From contig NZ_BSFL01000001.1 of NCBI RefSeq assembly GCF_027922325.1, positions 372,001-436,000 of the forward strand: a DNA stretch of 64,000 nt, written 5' to 3'. The notes below the pieces were generated by a model. It did no database searches, was not told the DNA's origin, and was given only the letters and a program-made list of their open reading frames with translations. Positions 45,039-53,158 of this stretch are shown here, one piece after another. Both the position numbers and the translations under genes were made by a program. This DNA is from Methylopila turkensis. GTDB taxonomy: Bacteria > Pseudomonadota > Alphaproteobacteria > Rhizobiales > Methylopilaceae. Numbering within the stretch: the stretch's first letter is position 1; every line of letters starts with the position of its first letter.

Positions 45039-45782
45039 TCACGCGCGGACGACCACGCGGGTGCCGAGCGGCACGCGGCTGTACAGGTCGATGACGTCCT
45101 GGTTCAGCATGCGGATGCAGCCGGACGAAACCGCCTTGCCGATCGAGTAGGGCTCGATGGTGCCGTGGATGCGGAACAGCGTGTCCTTGTCGCCCTGCCA
45201 CAGCGCCATGGAGCGGGCGCCGAGCGGGTTGCTGGGACCGCCGGGCATGCCGTTGGCGTAGGGACGGGCGTGCGGGTCGCGCGCAACCATCTCCGCCGGC
45301 GGGTGCCAGTCCGGCCATTCGAGCTTGCGGCGGATGTAGGCCTCGCCGTTCCACGAGAAGCCCTGCCGGCCGACGCCGACGCCGTAACGGATCGCGGTGC
45401 CGTCGTCCTGGACGAGGTAGAGATGCCGCTCGTGCGGGTCGATCACGATCGTTCCGGCCGGCTCGCCGGTGGTGTTCGGGACCGTCTGCTTGAGGAACTT
45501 CTGGTCAATCCGCTGAAGGTTGACCGCCTTGATCGGGAAGGGCTCGTCGGCGCCGGCGGCGGCGCCGTAGCGCGCGTCGTCGGACAGTCCCGAGCCGAAG
45601 GACGGCGCCGGCGGCAGGACCGGCGTCACCGTCACCGGAGCGGCCGCGTAAGGCATCGGGTTCGCCGTCGGCAAAGCCCGCGACTGCGAGCAGGCGGCTA
45701 GAGCGAGCGGCAACGCCGCCAGAATCAACCGGCGCGACCAGAGCGCGACGGAGGCTGCGAAAGCGTTCGAAACTGATGACAT
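45039..45782 (-). CDS. L,D-transpeptidase (YkuD family), lipoprotein, second copy
   Basis: A 247-residue protein with a lipobox (LALAACSQS), a Pro/Ala-rich linker and a YkuD domain: VIDPHERHLYLVQDDG, GVGRQGFSWNG, RIHGTIEPYSIGKAVSSGCIRM with the catalytic His and Cys. ATGs at 45782 and 45800 are in frame; 45782 lacks a clear ribosome site but puts the signal peptide at the N-terminus. The TTAA array lies upstream between its start and rsmE. Two tandem paralogues suggest different targets, or dosage. Confidence 0.88.
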   Translation of the reverse strand: MSSVSNAFAASVALWSRRLILAALPLALAACSQSRALPTANPMPYAAAPVTVTPVLPPAPSFGSGLSDDARYGAAAGADEPFPIKAVNLQRIDQKFLKQTVPNTTGEPAGTIVIDPHERHLYLVQDDGTAIRYGVGVGRQGFSWNGEAYIRRKLEWPDWHPPAEMVARDPHARPYANGMPGGPSNPLGARSMALWQGDKDTLFRIHGTIEPYSIGKAVSSGCIRMLNQDVIDLYSRVPLGTRVVVRA

Positions 45783-45954
45783 GGGAGGTATTCTTCGCAT
45801 GACCCGCACACGCCGCCACGAGCCGGCGGCTTCTCTAACGGCTATACGCCTCTCGACGTTCCGGCGGCATGCCAAGATCGCGAGCGGGCGGTCGATCCCG
45901 CCGCTGTGCGCTATTTCGGCAACTCCGCCGCGACGCGAACCACGCAATTCGAGG

Positions 45955-46077
45955 TTAAGCGACCTGCAACCTCGGGTTAACAATTGGCCGAACAGGGTTA
46001 ACAAGGGGTTGACGGCGCGACCGCCGTTAACCCGGCGACGCTGGGTGAATTAACCTCAGCTGCGCGGGGCGGGTTAA
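45955..46077. repeat. phased TTAA-motif array (GTTAAC-rich)
   Basis: Six TTAA cores at 45955, 45977, 45998, 46027, 46050 and 46074; four are exact GTTAAC. The intervals are 22, 21, 29, 23 and 24 bases, close to two helical turns. It lies in a 312-base gap upstream of the second L,D-transpeptidase gene and downstream of rsmE. Such spacing would place the sites on one face of the DNA and suggests cooperative binding by a protein. Confidence 0.6.
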
Positions 46078-46087
46078 CCCGCCCCGC
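46064..46087 (-). terminator. perfect 24-base palindrome after rsmE
   Basis: GCGGGGCGGGTT and its exact reverse complement are adjacent, centred on the last GTTAAC of the array. It lies 8 bases beyond the rsmE stop on the minus strand. It lacks a U-run, so it may serve as a terminator or simply as a binding site. Confidence 0.45.
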
Positions 46088-46094
46088 TCTGTGT

Positions 46095-46844
46095 TCAAAA
46101 TGAGGCGTCGCCGTCCCGCGCCGCCTGCACGAGCGCCAGCGCCGCGACCGCGGCGGTGTCCGCGCGCAGGATTCGCGGACCGAGCGACAGCCGGACCACC
46201 GACGGCAGCCGCAGCAGCGCGGCGCGCTCGGCGGGGTCGAACCCGCCCTCCGGACCGATCAGCAGGCCGATCGCGCCGGAGACCCGTCCGCGGAGCGCCG
46301 CCATCGGATCGGCGACGTCGGCGGCCTCGTCGCAGAAGGCGAGCGGGACCTCCGTCGGCCAGGCGCCCAGCGCCTTCTCCAGCGGCTCGGGCTCGAGCAC
46401 TTCGGGCGCGGAGATCACGCCGCACTGCTCCGCCGCCTCGACGACGTTGGCGCGCATGCGATCGAGATTGACGCGGGCGGCCTGGGTCCGCCGCGTCAGC
46501 ACCGGGCGCAGCCGGCCCGCGCCCATCTCCACCGCCTTCTGGACCATGTAGTCGAGCCGGGCGTGCTTCAGCGGCGCGAACAGGTAGTCGACGCCGGTCG
46601 GCGGCGTCTGCGGCCGGGTCATCTCCTCGACGACGACTGTCACCCGCTTCTTCGCGACCTCTGCGGTCCGCGCCCGCCATTCGCCGTCGCGGCCGTTGAA
46701 CAGCAGCAGGCCGTCGCCGGGCGCGAAGCGCAGCACGTTGCGGAGGTAGTTCGCCTGCGCGTCGCCAAGGTCGACGCTCGCCCCGGCCGCGAGGTCGGCC
46801 TCGACGAACAGGCGCGTGGACGTGAAGTCGTAACGGGCGGACAT
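46095..46844 (-). CDS. rsmE: 16S rRNA m3U1498 methyltransferase RsmE
   Basis: A 249-residue SPOUT-class enzyme methylating U1498 in the decoding region of 16S rRNA. The N-terminal PUA-like domain includes NYLRNVLRFAPGDGLLLFNG. The trefoil-knot SAM site is LIGPEGGFDPAE, with the closing LGPRILRADTAAVAAL. The ATG start follows no very strong ribosome site. It is a housekeeping gene between the bufferin operon and the L,D-transpeptidase pair, in the same direction as both. Confidence 0.94.
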   Translation of the reverse strand: MSARYDFTSTRLFVEADLAAGASVDLGDAQANYLRNVLRFAPGDGLLLFNGRDGEWRARTAEVAKKRVTVVVEEMTRPQTPPTGVDYLFAPLKHARLDYMVQKAVEMGAGRLRPVLTRRTQAARVNLDRMRANVVEAAEQCGVISAPEVLEPEPLEKALGAWPTEVPLAFCDEAADVADPMAALRGRVSGAIGLLIGPEGGFDPAERAALLRLPSVVRLSLGPRILRADTAAVAALALVQAARDGDASF

Positions 46845-46868
46845 GGAGCCGTTCTTAGTCGACGCCGC

Positions 46869-47339
46869 TCACCGGCGCCACGCCCGCGCGACGAGATGGT
46901 CGAGCGACAGCGCGCCCGGCCCGCGCGCGATCACGAGCAGGAAGCAGGCGGCCCAGACGCCGTGGGTCGGCCAGGCGTCGGGATAGACGAAGATCTGGAT
47001 GACGAGCGTCATGGCGAGCAGCGCGAGCGCCGCGAACCGGCTGGCGAAGCCGATCACCAGCAGCAGCGGGAACAGATGCTCGGCGGCCGCCGCCGCATAG
47101 GCCGCGACCGTCGGATCGACCAGCGGAAGGCGGTACTCCTCCTCAAACAGGAACACCGCGCTGTCGGACAGGCCGAAGCCGCTGACCTTGGTCTGGCCGG
47201 ACTGCCAGAACACCGCGGCGGGGAAGACGCGGGCCGCGAGCGCCAGCGCCGAATAGGGAATGCGCTCGAACAGCGCGATCGCGGCCTCGACGGCGCGGGC
47301 GATCCCGGAGGCTGGGGCGGCGGTCGGAGCATGGGTCAT
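46869..47339 (-). CDS. DoxX-family membrane protein of the bufferin operon
   Basis: A 156-residue protein with four predicted helices. The first ([18 protein letters not shown]) is followed by the DoxX motif QTKVSGFGL, then [27 protein letters not shown]. DoxX proteins occur with bufferin and related metal-stress loci and may act in electron transfer or membrane redox. Its ATG overlaps the stop of the DUF2063 gene (ATGA), placing it last in the operon. Confidence 0.88.
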   Translation of the reverse strand: MTHAPTAAPASGIARAVEAAIALFERIPYSALALAARVFPAAVFWQSGQTKVSGFGLSDSAVFLFEEEYRLPLVDPTVAAYAAAAAEHLFPLLLVIGFASRFAALALLAMTLVIQIFVYPDAWPTHGVWAACFLLVIARGPGALSLDHLVARAWRR

Positions 47340-48124
47340 GGGGCGCGCCCTCCCCGGCGCGGTCGGGCCGCCGTCATGGCGACCACGAGGCCGGCCCCGA
47401 TCAGGCCGGCGAGGTTGAGGGTGAGGTCGAAGCCGGCGTCGTTTCCGGCCGCGAGCCGCGCCGCGGTCCCGAGCGTCATGCCGGCGGCGAGCGCGCCGAG
47501 GAAGGCCGCGCCTCCCGCCGGCAGCCGGCGCACGACGACGTCGAGCGCGGGCCGGACGACCAGGGCGTCCTCGGGCGACCAGTCGACGATCGGGGCAAGG
47601 TCGCGCTCTCCGGCGTTCATCGCCCAGATCGTCAGCGCGGGATAAGCGGAGCGCACGATCTCGAGCGAGGGGTGAAGCGTGATGCGGAGCCGCTGCAACT
47701 CCTCCGGGCGCATGGCCGCGAACCGTTCGGGCCCCAGCGGCTCGGCGTCGGCGGCGTGATAGGCGCGGGTGCGCGCCGCCTCGATTCGCATGACGTCCGC
47801 GACGTAAGCCGCGCTCGCGAGCGCAGGGACCGCGGCGGCGAAATCCGCCAGGCCGTCTCCATAGGCCATCATCAGGGCTGAGCGCGGCGGATGCGCGCGC
47901 GCATAGGCGCCAGCGAGCTCGGCGAAGAAGGCCTCGCCGACGATGCGCCGGCTGGCCGGAAAGCGCGTCTCCAGCGCGGCGCGGAGCGACGCGGCGACGT
48001 TGTTCCGATAGACCACGAAGCGTCGCTCCGGGACCCGGCCGCGCGAAAGCGCGAGGTCGGGAGGAAGCGCGGCCGCCGGATCGCGCAGCGCCGCGGCGAA
48101 GCGGGACTGGACGGCCGCGCTCAT
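47336..48124 (-). CDS. bufC: DUF2063 / BufC-like partner of the MNIO enzyme
   Basis: A 262-residue protein with an N-terminal DUF2063 domain ([43 protein letters not shown]), then a C-terminal region with [23 protein letters not shown]. BufC-type proteins recognise the leader of the precursor peptide and present it to the MNIO enzyme. The ATG at 48124 sits two bases beyond the stop of the DUF692 gene, so the two are tightly linked; a longer in-frame start at 48142 would overlap it. A hydrophobic C-terminal pair of helices could anchor it. Confidence 0.87.
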   Translation of the reverse strand: MSAAVQSRFAAALRDPAAALPPDLALSRGRVPERRFVVYRNNVAASLRAALETRFPASRRIVGEAFFAELAGAYARAHPPRSALMMAYGDGLADFAAAVPALASAAYVADVMRIEAARTRAYHAADAEPLGPERFAAMRPEELQRLRITLHPSLEIVRSAYPALTIWAMNAGERDLAPIVDWSPEDALVVRPALDVVVRRLPAGGAAFLGALAAGMTLGTAARLAAGNDAGFDLTLNLAGLIGAGLVVAMTAARPRRGGRAP

Positions 48125-48125
48125 G

Positions 48126-48995
48126 TCACGCCGCCTCGTCATGGGCGGCGGCGACGAGAAGGCCGCGCGCGCGCTCGGCCTCGGCGCGCAGCGCGGGCCA
48201 CGCCGGCACGTCGTTGTCCCACTCGATCAGGGTCGGCAGCGGCCCGGCGCGGCGGAGGACGCGGCGATAGAGCGCCCAGACCGGGTCCGGCACGACGGCG
48301 CCATGGGCGTCGATCAGCAGCGGCGCGCCGGCGTCGTCCGTGGTCTCGGCATGGCCCGCGAGATGAATCTCGCCCACGTCGGCGAGAGGAAAGGCGTCGA
48401 GCCAGGCTTCGGGCGAGGTTCCGTGATTGGTCGCGGAGACCAGCACGTTGTCGAGGTCGAGCAGCAGCCCGCAGCCGGCGCGGCGCGCGACGGCGGCGAG
48501 GAACGCCGTCTCCGGAATGTCGCTTTCGGCGAAGGCGACGTAGGTCGCCGGGTTCTCCAGCAGCATGCGCCGGCCGAGCGCGTCCTGCGTCTGCGCCACA
48601 TGGGCGACGACCCGGTCCAGCGTTTCGGCGGTGTAGGGCAGCGGCAGCAGGTCGTTCAGGAACGCGCCCGCGTGGGTCGACCAGGCGAGATGCTCGGAGA
48701 AGCTCTCCGGCTCGTAGCGGTCGCACAGCGCCTTCAGCCGGGCGAGGTGCTCGCGGTCGAGCGGATCGGCGCCGCCGATGGACAGACCGACGCCGTGGAG
48801 GGACAGCGCGTGGTTGCGGCGCAGCCGGCCGAGCCGGGCGTGCGGCGGCCCGCCGGCGCCCATGTAGTTCTCGGCGTGGACCTCGAAGAAGCCGTCGAAC
48901 GGCCGGTCGGCGAGGATGTCGTCGAAATGCTCCGGCTTGAAGCCGACGCCGGGCAGCGCCGGCAGCCGGACGGGGAGCGGCGAACGCAGGACCAT
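48126..48995 (-). CDS. bufB: DUF692 / MNIO-family RiPP-modifying enzyme (BufB-like)
   Basis: A 289-residue TIM-barrel multinuclear non-heme iron oxidative enzyme. Metal-ligand regions visible are [65 protein letters not shown] and EIHLAGHAE. In the bufferin pathway these enzymes oxidise Cys residues of the precursor into thiooxazole groups that hold copper. It follows bufA1 by 75 bases and leads directly into bufC. Confidence 0.9.
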   Translation of the reverse strand: MVLRSPLPVRLPALPGVGFKPEHFDDILADRPFDGFFEVHAENYMGAGGPPHARLGRLRRNHALSLHGVGLSIGGADPLDREHLARLKALCDRYEPESFSEHLAWSTHAGAFLNDLLPLPYTAETLDRVVAHVAQTQDALGRRMLLENPATYVAFAESDIPETAFLAAVARRAGCGLLLDLDNVLVSATNHGTSPEAWLDAFPLADVGEIHLAGHAETTDDAGAPLLIDAHGAVVPDPVWALYRRVLRRAGPLPTLIEWDNDVPAWPALRAEAERARGLLVAAAHDEAA

Positions 48996-49070
48996 GGCGG
49001 TGCCTCCTTGGCGGCCGGGCCCTTGTCCCCGCGCCCTCGCGCGGGCGGCGGGGACAAGGAGCGCGACGCT

Positions 49071-49355
49071 TTACGACTTGAGCGGGGTGAGCGAGCCCAT
49101 GCCGGACGGCGTCTTCATCGTGACGCAGGTGCCGGCGGGAACGGCCTTCCAGGCGTTGCCCTGATAGTCGACCTTGGAGGTCCCGGCGCAGGTCGTGCCC
49201 GCGCCCGCGGCGCAGTCGTTCTGGCCCTTGAGGGCGACGCCGTAGCACTTCTCCTTGCCGGCCATCTTCTCCTCGGCGAAGGCCGGGCTGGCGACGGCGG
49301 CGAGGGCGGCGGCGAAGGAGCCGGCGAGCGCGACGTTGACGGTGCGGCGATTCAT
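49071..49355 (-). CDS. bufA1: bufferin precursor (BufA1/DUF2282 family)
   Basis: A 94-residue small secreted peptide. A cleavable signal ([20 protein letters not shown]...SPAFA) precedes a mature region of about 67 residues with four Cys: [24 protein letters not shown] and PAGTCVTM. This matches the bufferin-1 core in order and spacing, including the [16 protein letters not shown] stretch. After modification and export it should bind copper and protect the cell. AGGAGGA lies about 8 bases before the ATG at 49355. It heads the operon, behind a SigF-like promoter. Confidence 0.92.
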   Translation of the reverse strand: MNRRTVNVALAGSFAAALAAVASPAFAEEKMAGKEKCYGVALKGQNDCAAGAGTTCAGTSKVDYQGNAWKAVPAGTCVTMKTPSGMGSLTPLKS

Positions 49356-49405
49356 GATCTTGTCCTCCTGAGGATCGGCGAGCCCCATCGGCCCGCGTTG
49401 AGGAG

Positions 49406-49431
49406 TTCGCGTGAAGCTGCCGGCCTGTTAC
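49406..49431 (-). promoter_or_regulatory. SigF-like ECF promoter of the bufferin operon
   Basis: On the minus strand GTAACA (49431-49426) and CGAA (49409-49406) are separated by exactly 16 bases. This equals the pattern described for Caulobacter SigF (GTAACC-N16-CGAA) apart from one base. Transcription would start roughly 45 bases before the bufA1 start codon. Confidence 0.75.
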
Positions 49432-49476
49432 GCTTCCGCGCCAAAAAATCGTTGGAAAATGAGGTGCGGGACGCGT

Positions 49477-49502
49477 GTAACGCTTCGCCGCCCGGCTGCG
49501 TA
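49477..49502 (+). promoter_or_regulatory. SigF-like ECF promoter of the sigma/anti-sigma pair
   Basis: GTAACG (49477-49482), 16 bases, then CGTA (49499-49502). It mirrors the opposite-strand promoter. The start codon at 49523 is so close that the leader would be little more than the ribosome-binding site. Confidence 0.7.
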
Positions 49503-49522
49503 AAGGGCCCGAGGGAGGCTGC

Positions 49523-50074
49523 GTGAACGAAAGGGAGGGCGACTGGGCGGCATGGCTCGCGGCGGCGGAGGCCGGCGACGCCTCGTCCTATCGGCGGCTG
49601 CTCGAAGAACTCGCCGGCTTCCTGCGCGGCGTGCTCCGGCGGCGGGCCTCGGCCTACCGGCTCGGCGCGGACGACGTGGAGGACGCGCTGCAGGAGGCGC
49701 TGCTCGCGATCCACCTGAAGCGCGGCACATGGGACCCCGCGCAACCGGTCGGCCCGTGGGCCGCGACGATCGCGCGGAACAAGCTGATCGACTCGCTGAG
49801 GCGCCGCGGCCGGCGCGTCGACGTGCCGATCGACGAACTGGCGGAGGTCCTGCCCGCGCCGGCGGAGGACGACGGACTGACGCCGCGCGAGACCGAGAAG
49901 CTGATCGGCGTGCTGAAGGGCCGCCAGCACGACGTGGTGAAGGCGATCTCTCTCGACGGCGACGACATCCGCTCGACCGCCGCGAGATACGGAATGAGCG
50001 AGGGGGCCGTGCGCGTCGCCCTGCATCGCGGGCTCAGCGCGCTGTCCGCCGCTTACAGGAGTTTTAGGGAATGA
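49523..50074 (+). CDS. ECF sigma factor, SigF-like
   Basis: A 183-residue ECF sigma factor. Region 2 is GADDVEDALQEALLAIHLKRGTWDPAQPVGPWAATIARNKLIDSLRRRGRR (only the residue span 50-100 is meant), and region 4 includes TPRETEKLIGVLKGRQHDVVKAISLDGDDIRSTAARYGMSEGAVRVALHRG (span 118-168). The GTG at 49523 is supported by GAGGGAGG about 5 bases upstream. Its own promoter matches the pattern at the divergent bufferin operon, so it most likely drives both. It is coupled to the membrane anti-sigma gene by an ATGA overlap. Confidence 0.88.
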   Translation: MNEREGDWAAWLAAAEAGDASSYRRLLEELAGFLRGVLRRRASAYRLGADDVEDALQEALLAIHLKRGTWDPAQPVGPWAATIARNKLIDSLRRRGRRVDVPIDELAEVLPAPAEDDGLTPRETEKLIGVLKGRQHDVVKAISLDGDDIRSTAARYGMSEGAVRVALHRGLSALSAAYRSFRE

Positions 50075-50709
50075 GGACCGACCAGCTCATCGGAGCGCTT
50101 GCGCAGGACGCGGCCACGCCGCCGGTCCGGCTGACGCGCGCCCTCGCGCTGGCGACCCTCGCCTCCGTGGTCGTCGCAGGCGTCGTCTTCATGATTGAAC
50201 TCGGGCCCCGGCCCGACGTCATCGCCTCGCTCGGCACGCTGCGTTTCCCGTTCAAGTTCGTCGTGACGACGGCCTTCGCCGCCGCCGCCGCCGCGCTCGT
50301 CCTCAGGCTGTCGCGGCCTGCGGCCGCCACCGGGCCGGCGAAGGCGGCGCTGGGCGCGGCGCTGACCCTGCTGGCGCTCGGCGTCGCCGCCGAGCTCAAC
50401 ATGACGCCGGAAGCGAGTTGGGCGACCCGCCTGATCGGCCGCAACGCGATGACGTGCCTGACCTATGTGCCGCTGATCGCGGCGGCGCCGCTCGGCCTGC
50501 TGCTCGTCGCGCTCAGGCGCGGCGCGCCCTCCTCGCCCGCCGCCGCCGGCGCCGCCGCCGGCCTGCTCGCCGGCGCCATCGCCGCGACCTTCTACGCCGC
50601 GCATTGCCCGGACGACTCGCCGCTGTTCGTGGCCGTCTGGTATTCGATCGCGATCGCGATCGTGGCGGGCGTCGGGGCGGTTCTGGGCAGGAGACTTTTG
50701 CGGTGGTGA
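50071..50709 (+). CDS. NrsF-like (DUF1109) membrane anti-sigma factor
   Basis: A 212-residue protein with six predicted membrane helices and a short cytosolic N-terminus (MRTDQLIGALAQDA). Two Cys stand out: Cys129 in NAMTCLTYV and Cys179 in AAHCPDDSP, close to the pair reported in Caulobacter NrsF that senses metal or redox stress. It should hold the sigma factor inactive until copper or a related stress modifies these Cys. It is coupled to the sigma gene by a four-base overlap. Confidence 0.88.
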   Translation: MRTDQLIGALAQDAATPPVRLTRALALATLASVVVAGVVFMIELGPRPDVIASLGTLRFPFKFVVTTAFAAAAAALVLRLSRPAAATGPAKAALGAALTLLALGVAAELNMTPEASWATRLIGRNAMTCLTYVPLIAAAPLGLLLVALRRGAPSSPAAAGAAAGLLAGAIAATFYAAHCPDDSPLFVAVWYSIAIAIVAGVGAVLGRRLLRW

Positions 50710-50839
50710 AGGCCGCGCGGCGTCACGGTTAACGCTAAGTGAACAAATCGCGCGGACTCAGCGGGATGCACTATTCCAGAGCCCAGGTCTTGGCTTTATC
50801 GCTGTCCTGCGGCGGCGGTCGAAACCGGGGGCGGATGCG

Positions 50840-51349
50840 ATGGATCGGAGCTTGTGGGCCACGGCGCTGGTCGGTTTCCTGACGCCGATCGTGCTGCTGG
50901 CGCCGTTCAATCCCGCCAAGGCCGGCTTCCTGGACTGGCTGTTCGGCCGTCGTCCCGCGGCGACGCAGCAGGCGGCGCATCCCGACGTGACGATCGCGCC
51001 GCGCCAGAAGGTCCGCACGGCGGCGAAGCCGGTTCCGCAGCTGAGCCCCGCGGAGATCCTGGCCCGGACGATCGACCCGAAGGCCAATCCGGACTGGCAT
51101 CTGATCGACCCCACCCTGCGCAACGGGGACATCCTGTTCCTCGCCGACCGCGTGCTGGTGTTCAAGGGCGGCGCGACCGGCGTGCTCGCGAACTATGTTC
51201 CGGTCGGGCAGAGCCGGCTGGTCTCGGCCAAGGACCGCCGCCTGATCCAGGCGATGGCGGGAGGACGGATCGCGCCGACCCGCGCCGCGACACGCCTCGC
51301 CTCAACGACCGCGACGAAGGCCGGACGTCAGGTCGCCGCGGCGCGCTGA
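50840..51349 (+). CDS. exported protein of unknown function
   Basis: A 169-residue protein with a probable signal peptide (LVGFLTPIVLLAPFNPAKA) and a mature part containing PQLSPAEILARTIDPKANPDWHLIDPTLRNGDILFLADRVLVFKG. The DPTLRNGDILFLADRVLVF segment, and its position, resemble proteins annotated only as hypothetical in Hyphomicrobiales. The C-terminal 40 residues are Ala/Thr/Arg rich and look disordered. No domain is named. Confidence 0.65.
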   Translation: MDRSLWATALVGFLTPIVLLAPFNPAKAGFLDWLFGRRPAATQQAAHPDVTIAPRQKVRTAAKPVPQLSPAEILARTIDPKANPDWHLIDPTLRNGDILFLADRVLVFKGGATGVLANYVPVGQSRLVSAKDRRLIQAMAGGRIAPTRAATRLASTTATKAGRQVAAAR

Positions 51350-51499
51350 GGCTTCGAACCGCTCCGGCGGGCGGCCGTTTCGCAGAGCCCGCCTCCACGG
51401 ACGTCGACGGGAGAGGCGTCCGGTTTCGGTTGGCCGGCGCCGCGACGGACGATAAATCTGAGGCCGCCCGCCCTTCCGACCCTGAGTCCCGCCGCACCG

Positions 51500-52939
51500 A
51501 TGACGTCTCGCGCCCCGCGCCTGCTTCTCCTCGCTGGGGGCGTCCTCGCCGCCGCGCTCTCCGCGCCCTCCCCCGCGTTCGCCGCGGCCTCGGGCCATGT
51601 GGACGGCGCCGGGCTGTCGCTGGTCTGGACGCTGCCGCTCGTCGGCATGCTGCTGTCGATCGCGATCCTGCCGCTCGCGGCCCCGCATCTCTGGCACCAC
51701 CATTACGGCAAGATCGCCGCCGGCTGGGCGCTGGCGCTGCTCGCGCCCTTCGCGCTCGTCGAAGGCCCCGGGCCAGTCGGGACCGAACTCGTCCACGCGG
51801 CGGTCGGCGAGTACGTCCCGTTCGTGATCTTGCTGTTCTCGCTGTTCACGATCTCGGGCGGCATCCTCGTCGCCGGCAACCTCCACGGCACGCCCGCGCT
51901 CAACACGACGCTGCTCGCGATCGGCACGCTGCTCGCGAGCGTGATCGGCACCACCGGCGCCTCGATGGTGCTGATCCGGCCGCTGCTCCGGGCCAACGAC
52001 CACCGCCAGCGCAACGCCCATGTGGTGATCTTCTTCATCTTCCTGGTCTCGAACATCGGCGGCTCGCTGACGCCGCTCGGCGACCCGCCGTTGTTCCTCG
52101 GCTTCCTGCAGGGCGTCGACTTCTTCTGGACCACGACCCACATGGCCAAGGAGACCGCGGTTCTGGTCGCGATCCTGCTGCCGGGCTTCTACCTGCTCGA
52201 CCGCTGGTTCTTCTCGCGCGAGCCGGCGGTCCCGAAACCCGATCCGACGCCCGACAGCCGGCTCGCGCTCAAGGGCCTCCAGAACCTTCCGCTGCTCGCG
52301 GGCGTCGTCGCCGCGATCCTGATGAGTGGGCTCTGGGATTCCGGCGTCGTCTTCGACGTGTTCGGGACCAAGGTCACGCTGCAGGCGCTCGCCCGCGACG
52401 TGATCCTCGTCGGCCTCGCGCTGGTCTCGCTGAAGATCACGCCGGCGGAGCTGCGCGAGCGCAACGGCTTCGACTGGGAGCCGATCCGCGAGGTCGCCAA
52501 GCTGTTCTTGGCGATTTTCACCACGCTGATCCCGGCGCTGCTGATCCTGAAGGCGGGAACCGAGGGCGCGGCGGCACCGCTGATCGCGCTGGTCTCGCGG
52601 CCCGACGGCGCCCCGAGCGACGCCACCTATTTCTGGCTCACCGGCCTGCTGTCGAGCGTGCTCGACAACGCCCCGACCTACCTCGTGTTCTTCAACATCG
52701 CCGGCGGCGACGCGCAAGAGCTGATGGGGCCGCTCGCCTCGACGCTCGTCGCGATCTCCGGCGGCGCGGTGTTCATGGGCGCGCTCACCTATGTGGGCAA
52801 CGCGCCCAACTTCATGGTGCTCGCGATCGCGAAGAGCCGCGGCGTCGCGATGCCGAGCTTCTTCGGCTACATGCTCTGGTCGTGGGGCATTCTCGGCCCG
52901 TGCTTCGTGCTGCTGACGCTGCTGTTCTTCGACTGGTGA
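51500..52939 (+). CDS. NhaD-like Na+/H+ antiporter or related ion transporter
   Basis: A 479-residue inner-membrane protein with about eleven to twelve helices and a signal-like N-terminus. Conserved transporter segments are LGTLLASVIGTTGASMVLIRPLL, SNIGGSLTPLGDPPLFLGF and LDNAPTYLVFFN, and the late NAPNFMVLAIA. These match NhaD/ion-transporter superfamily members that exchange Na+ for H+; the SNIGGSLTPLGDPP motif is typical of that fold. No pH- or salt-linked genes adjoin it. Closeness to ArsB/CitM relatives means the ion is not certain. Confidence 0.8.
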   Translation: MTSRAPRLLLLAGGVLAAALSAPSPAFAAASGHVDGAGLSLVWTLPLVGMLLSIAILPLAAPHLWHHHYGKIAAGWALALLAPFALVEGPGPVGTELVHAAVGEYVPFVILLFSLFTISGGILVAGNLHGTPALNTTLLAIGTLLASVIGTTGASMVLIRPLLRANDHRQRNAHVVIFFIFLVSNIGGSLTPLGDPPLFLGFLQGVDFFWTTTHMAKETAVLVAILLPGFYLLDRWFFSREPAVPKPDPTPDSRLALKGLQNLPLLAGVVAAILMSGLWDSGVVFDVFGTKVTLQALARDVILVGLALVSLKITPAELRERNGFDWEPIREVAKLFLAIFTTLIPALLILKAGTEGAAAPLIALVSRPDGAPSDATYFWLTGLLSSVLDNAPTYLVFFNIAGGDAQELMGPLASTLVAISGGAVFMGALTYVGNAPNFMVLAIAKSRGVAMPSFFGYMLWSWGILGPCFVLLTLLFFDW

Positions 52940-53158
52940 GCGGCCGGCCGGTCGCCGGAATCACGCCTGCGCGAACGCGCCGCGTCGCCGGAAGCGGTTT
53001 ACCGGACGTTATCGGAATCCGGCGAAGTTAGCGGACGATCCTTTTTTCGACGGTTGTGTGTCGAAAGGGTCGCCGCGGGCGGCGCGTGTTTGCCGGCCGC
53101 GATGGCCTGAGCCGCGTTCGGCGCCCCCGCGCCGAGGCCGGGCCGCGGAGCAGACGAG

